Positions 61,546-64,000 of a DNA stretch of 64,000 bases are shown here, one piece after another. This DNA is from Streptomyces achromogenes (lineage in GTDB: Bacteria > Actinomycetota > Actinomycetes > Streptomycetales > Streptomycetaceae), in the NCBI RefSeq assembly GCF_030816715.1, contig NZ_JAUSYH010000001.1, positions 8,990,001 through 9,054,000 on the forward strand. Direction: 5' to 3'. The notes beneath the pieces were generated by a model, which was given only the letters and a program-made list of their open reading frames with translations, ran no database searches and was not told the DNA's origin. Made by a program: the position numbers and the translations under genes. Numbering within the stretch: position 1 is the first letter of the stretch; every line of letters begins with the position of its first letter.

Positions 61546-62084
61546 CGCTGATCACGAACCGGCGGGACTCGGTGCGGGAGTTCGCGGCCGCCGTGCCGGG
61601 CCCGCTGATCTGCAAGCCCGTGGCGTCGCCCGTGCTGATCGAAGACGACCAGCTGAAAGCCGTCTACACCCGACGTCTCACCCCGGATGATCTCGCCGAC
61701 CTGCGAGGCGTCACCACGACCGCCCACCTGTTCCAGGCCTGGGTCGACAAGAGCCACGAGGTGCGCCTGACGGTCGTCGGGCCGCACATGTTCGCCGCCG
61801 AGATCCACGCGAGCAGCGAGGCTGCTCACGAGGACTGGCGGTCCGACTAGGGCTCTCTCACGTACGCCACCACGACGGTGCCCGGCGAAGTGGCCGCCGC
61901 GATGCGGCGCCTCATGTTCCGACTGAACCTGTCCTACGGGGCCGCCGACTTCATCGTGGACCCCGCGGGCCAGTGGTGGTTCCTTGAGGTGAACCCGTGC
62001 GGGCAATGGGACTGGATCCAGGGCGCCACCGGGCAGCCGATAGCCGCGGCCATCGCCGACGAACTGCAAGGAGTCACCATCTGA
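61546..62084 (+). pseudogene. Graspetide ATP-grasp ligase, C-terminal half with a nonsense codon
   Basis: The sequence reads PATLITNRRDSVREFAAAVP, GPLICKPVASPVLIEDDQLK, FQAWVDKSHEVRLTVVGPHM and FAAEIHASSEAAHEDWRSD. A TAG at 61848-61850 follows where Tyr is expected (D-Y-G-S). It continues LTYATTTVPGEVAAAMRRLM, LNLSYGAADFIVDPAGQWWF and LEVNPCGQWDWIQGATGQPI. The E-V-N-P-x-G-Q motif is that of ribosomal-peptide ATP-grasp enzymes (TgmB/ThfB type) that form ester or amide crosslinks in graspetides. The N-terminal half and the precursor gene are missing, replaced by the IS5 fragment. Confidence 0.8.
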
Positions 62085-63217
62085 TGGACTGGAAGCAGCA
62101 CGCCGCCGGCCTCGCCCGCACGGCGGTCCACCCCGCATCCCCGTGGCAGGGGCCGGTCCTGGCCACGCCGCGGCACATGTGCGTGCCCCGCTGGTATGCG
62201 GCCGGCCCCGGCGGCTGGACGCCCGCCGACGGCCCCGCAGACGAGACGGTGTGGGCGCACGCCGCCTACACGGACCAGACCCTCGTGACCCGGGTCGGCC
62301 CCGTCCACGCCGACCACGCCGCCGACGGCCAGGCGGTCGCCGGGCGGCCCACGTCGTCGAGCACCCTGCCGAGCCTCGTCGTCAGCATGCTCACGCACGC
62401 GCAGCTCCTCGAGGGCCAGGCGCTCCTGGACGTCGCGACCGGCTCCGGCTACAGCGCGGCCCTGGCATGTGCCCGGCTGGGCGACGACTACGTGACGACC
62501 GTGGACGTCGACCCCTACCTGACGGAGGCCGCCGCGGACCGTCTCGACAGCCTCGGCCACCATCCGGGGATCCTCACCCAGGACGCAGGCGCCGAGCTGC
62601 CCGGCGAATACGACCGGATCGTCTCCATAGTGTCGGTGACGCGCGTTCCCGCGTCGTGGCTGCGCGTCCTGCGGCCAGGCGGACGCCTGGTGACGACCCT
62701 CGCCGGTACGGGGCTGATCCTGACCGCCGACACGGACGAGGACGGCGGGGCCGCCGGCCGGGTCGAATGGGACCGGGGCGCGTTCATGGCGACCCGCACG
62801 AGCGACGACTACCCGCCCCAGCTCGACGCCCTGTTCGCGCAGGCCCGGGAACGGGACGGGGACGACGTCACACAGTCGCCGTTCCCGGTCCTCGACGTCA
62901 TGCAGGCCTGGGAGGTGTGGTCCATGCTGTCGCTCACGGCCCCCGGGATCGAGCACCGCAACGGCACCGACGACGACGGCGGCCGGATGACGTGGATGCT
63001 GCACCACGACGGCTCCTGGGCCCGCGCGCACACCCAACCCGGCAGCCGAACCATGACCGTCCACCAGGGCGGCCCCCGCCGCCTCTACACCCTGCTGGAA
63101 GGGATCAGGTGGCGGTGGATCGAGCACGGCGAACTGCCCGTGTACGGGGCGCGGGTGACCGTCACGCCGGACGGCGCGACCACTCTGGCCCGTGGGGGCT
63201 GGACGGTCACGCTCTGA
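62084..63217 (+). CDS. PIMT-like methyltransferase of an ATP-grasp peptide system
   Basis: A 377-residue SAM methyltransferase starting at ATG 62084, overlapping the ATP-grasp stop (TGATG). The core is of the protein-L-isoaspartate methyltransferase type: TSSSTLPSLVVSMLTHAQLL, LEGQALLDVATGSGYSAALA (SAM loop), DYVTTVDVDPYLTEAAADRL and RIVSIVSVTRVPASWLRVLR, then PGGRLVTTLAGTGLILTA. The C-terminal half (QAWEVWSMLSLTAPGIEHRN and on) is the extension seen in graspetide clusters. Homologues such as that of the fuscimiditide pathway methylate an Asp of the crosslinked peptide to form an aspartimide. It is intact, though its partner gene is broken. Confidence 0.85.
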   Translation: MDWKQHAAGLARTAVHPASPWQGPVLATPRHMCVPRWYAAGPGGWTPADGPADETVWAHAAYTDQTLVTRVGPVHADHAADGQAVAGRPTSSSTLPSLVVSMLTHAQLLEGQALLDVATGSGYSAALACARLGDDYVTTVDVDPYLTEAAADRLDSLGHHPGILTQDAGAELPGEYDRIVSIVSVTRVPASWLRVLRPGGRLVTTLAGTGLILTADTDEDGGAAGRVEWDRGAFMATRTSDDYPPQLDALFAQARERDGDDVTQSPFPVLDVMQAWEVWSMLSLTAPGIEHRNGTDDDGGRMTWMLHHDGSWARAHTQPGSRTMTVHQGGPRRLYTLLEGIRWRWIEHGELPVYGARVTVTPDGATTLARGGWTVTL

Positions 63218-63282
63218 CCGGCTAGGTGACGAACGCGGCACGGGCCGGGCAGACTGGCGGCACGAGCAGGGAGGAAAACCCC

Positions 63283-63597
63283 GTGGATGACGAGCCGTTG
63301 GACGAGTGGGTCGCGCGGCGTGAGGCCAGCCGGCCCAAGCTGGGCGACCGCAAGGTCGTTCCCCTCGGTGAGGGGCACGGGCGCGGCGGCCACGTCGATC
63401 CGGACGCGCCGCGCGGAGTGCTGGAGTGGGACGGCCACCAGTGGGTCCCCGCGGGCGTGGCCGAGGATCACGCCACGGCCGGGCAGGAAGTCGGGCCGCA
63501 GGACGCGGCGGAGCGTGTCGCTCTCCCGCAGTTCTCCGCTCTGCCGCCCGCCCCTGAGCGGCCGTTCAGGCCCACGCAGGTGTTCCGCCGGCCTTGA
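63283..63597 (+). CDS. DUF6087-family protein
   Basis: A 104-residue soluble protein. The GTG at 63283 with GGGAGGAAAACC is chosen over longer frames: DDEPLDEWVARREASRPKLG, DRKVVPLGEGHGRGGHVDPD and APRGVLEWDGHQWVPAGVAE. This is the DUF6087 pattern known from Streptomyces. It follows the methyltransferase by 65 bases and ends at a strong hairpin. Function is unknown. Confidence 0.75.
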   Translation: MDDEPLDEWVARREASRPKLGDRKVVPLGEGHGRGGHVDPDAPRGVLEWDGHQWVPAGVAEDHATAGQEVGPQDAAERVALPQFSALPPAPERPFRPTQVFRRP

Positions 63598-63608
63598 GTC
63601 GCTACAGC

Positions 63609-63650
63609 AGCGGGCCCGGCTTCCGGAGGGGAGGGGAAGCCGGGCCCGCT
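63609..63650. terminator. 16-bp perfect hairpin terminator
   Basis: AGCGGGCCCGGCTTCC (63609-63624) pairs completely with 63635-63650. It lies 11 bases after the DUF6087 stop and 15 bases before the end of the opposite gene, so it can serve both strands. Confidence 0.8.
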
Positions 63651-63665
63651 CGTCTGGGGTGGGGC

Positions 63666-63854
63666 TCAGACGGCCGGGGAGTGCGCGGTGTCCAGAGACT
63701 CGGAGTTCCCCTGGATTCCGAGGACGCGCAGAAGGTCTGCGCCGAGGACGCGCAGAAGGTGTGCGGTCACGACGCGGTAGGTGCGCCCCGCCGGGATGAC
63801 CTTGCACGGGAACTTCCCGGCCCGCACCAGCTCGTACGACTTCGTGCGGCCCAT
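63666..63854 (-). pseudogene. Excisionase/HTH-type DNA-binding protein, 5' broken
   Basis: The readable part is MGRTKSYELVRAGKFPCKVI, PAGRTYRVVTAHLLRVLG, then a repeated ADLLRVLG, typical of the helix-turn-helix (excisionase) proteins next to Streptomyces integrases. The head lies in another frame (LPASTDLTERFAVQLARSTG, AQVLARS) with a one-base shift near 63858. A 24-base tandem duplication (GAGGACGCGCAGAAGGT repeated at 63719 and 63743) adds eight residues near the end. Confidence 0.6.
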
Positions 63855-64000
63855 CCCGAACGGGCCAGGACCTGGGCTCCAGTGGACCGTGCCAGCTGTA
63901 CGGCGAACCTCTCCGTCAGGTCCGTGCTCGCGGGCAACCTCAATGAGACCTACAGGGGCGGTGCCGTGCCGCGGTGCCGTGCGGTCCGCCGGGCATCGTC

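Overview
The window is high-GC actinobacterial DNA, almost certainly Streptomyces. It has long GC-rich reading frames, GTG/TTG starts, Streptomyces-type small families (DUF3618, DUF4235, DUF6087, DUF6207), an LAxTG-anchored secreted esterase, lipobox lipoproteins and the remains of a tap-tpg telomere-maintenance pair. The very high load of insertion sequences (IS5, IS630, IS30, IS3, IS110, IS256, Tn3 and others) and of broken genes points to a chromosome arm, subterminal region or linear-plasmid-derived region. I see no rRNA, tRNA or CRISPR array.

Layout. 1-3.5 kb: IS5-type copy 1 (cut by the window edge), a dead IS630, an NTF2-like gene and an IS1031-type IS5 element. 3.6-7.3 kb: a PQQ-propeller lipoprotein, Tn3 and integrase relics, a conserved hypothetical and an anti-sigma-type ATPase. 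7.3-12.1 kb: a stress/regulatory island with a long structured leader before a MerR regulator, a TrhA/hemolysin III protein, a SpoIIE-type phosphatase and a membrane protein. 12.2-16.8 kb: a desaturase relic, tap and tpg relics, a secreted protein, an AraC regulator and a hypothetical. 17.0-21.3 kb: a large NACHT-HEAT ATPase (bacterial NLR-like) divergent from a two-helix membrane protein. 21.3-27.6 kb: a P450 relic, then an envelope/ion island (PAP2, holin-like, DUF3618, DUF4235, CorA, FUSC relic, ZIP).

27.8-34.9 kb: transposase relics, IS5-type copy 2, an APH-family kinase, an IS256/IS3 junction, and an ABC-F resistance-type protein behind an attenuator-like leader. 35-40 kb: a disrupted acidic protein, an amidohydrolase relic, a frameshifted cyclopropane synthase and a cell-wall-anchored SGNH hydrolase. 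40.6-51.8 kb: IS-dominated, with two apparently identical 1,496-bp IS30 copies (one inside an IS3), relics of DUF4238, DNA ligase and a debranching enzyme, and an IS110. 51.8-58 kb: a membrane-bound XRE regulator divergent from a small secreted protein, a second secreted protein, an MFS exporter pair and a lipoprotein. 58-64 kb: a Ser/Thr kinase fused in frame to a LamG/FG-GAP protein, then the end of an aspartimide-type graspetide cluster whose ATP-grasp gene was beheaded by an IS5 fragment, a DUF6087 gene and an excisionase-like gene.

Intact genes cluster in short cassettes (stress signalling, envelope/ion, NACHT, ABC-F, secreted proteins) separated by mobile-element debris. About forty reading frames carry single-base frameshifts, nonsense codons or truncations. 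Either this is a decaying arm or some single-base indels are sequencing errors. Lesions inside catalytic residues and chimeric junctions cannot be explained by indel errors.
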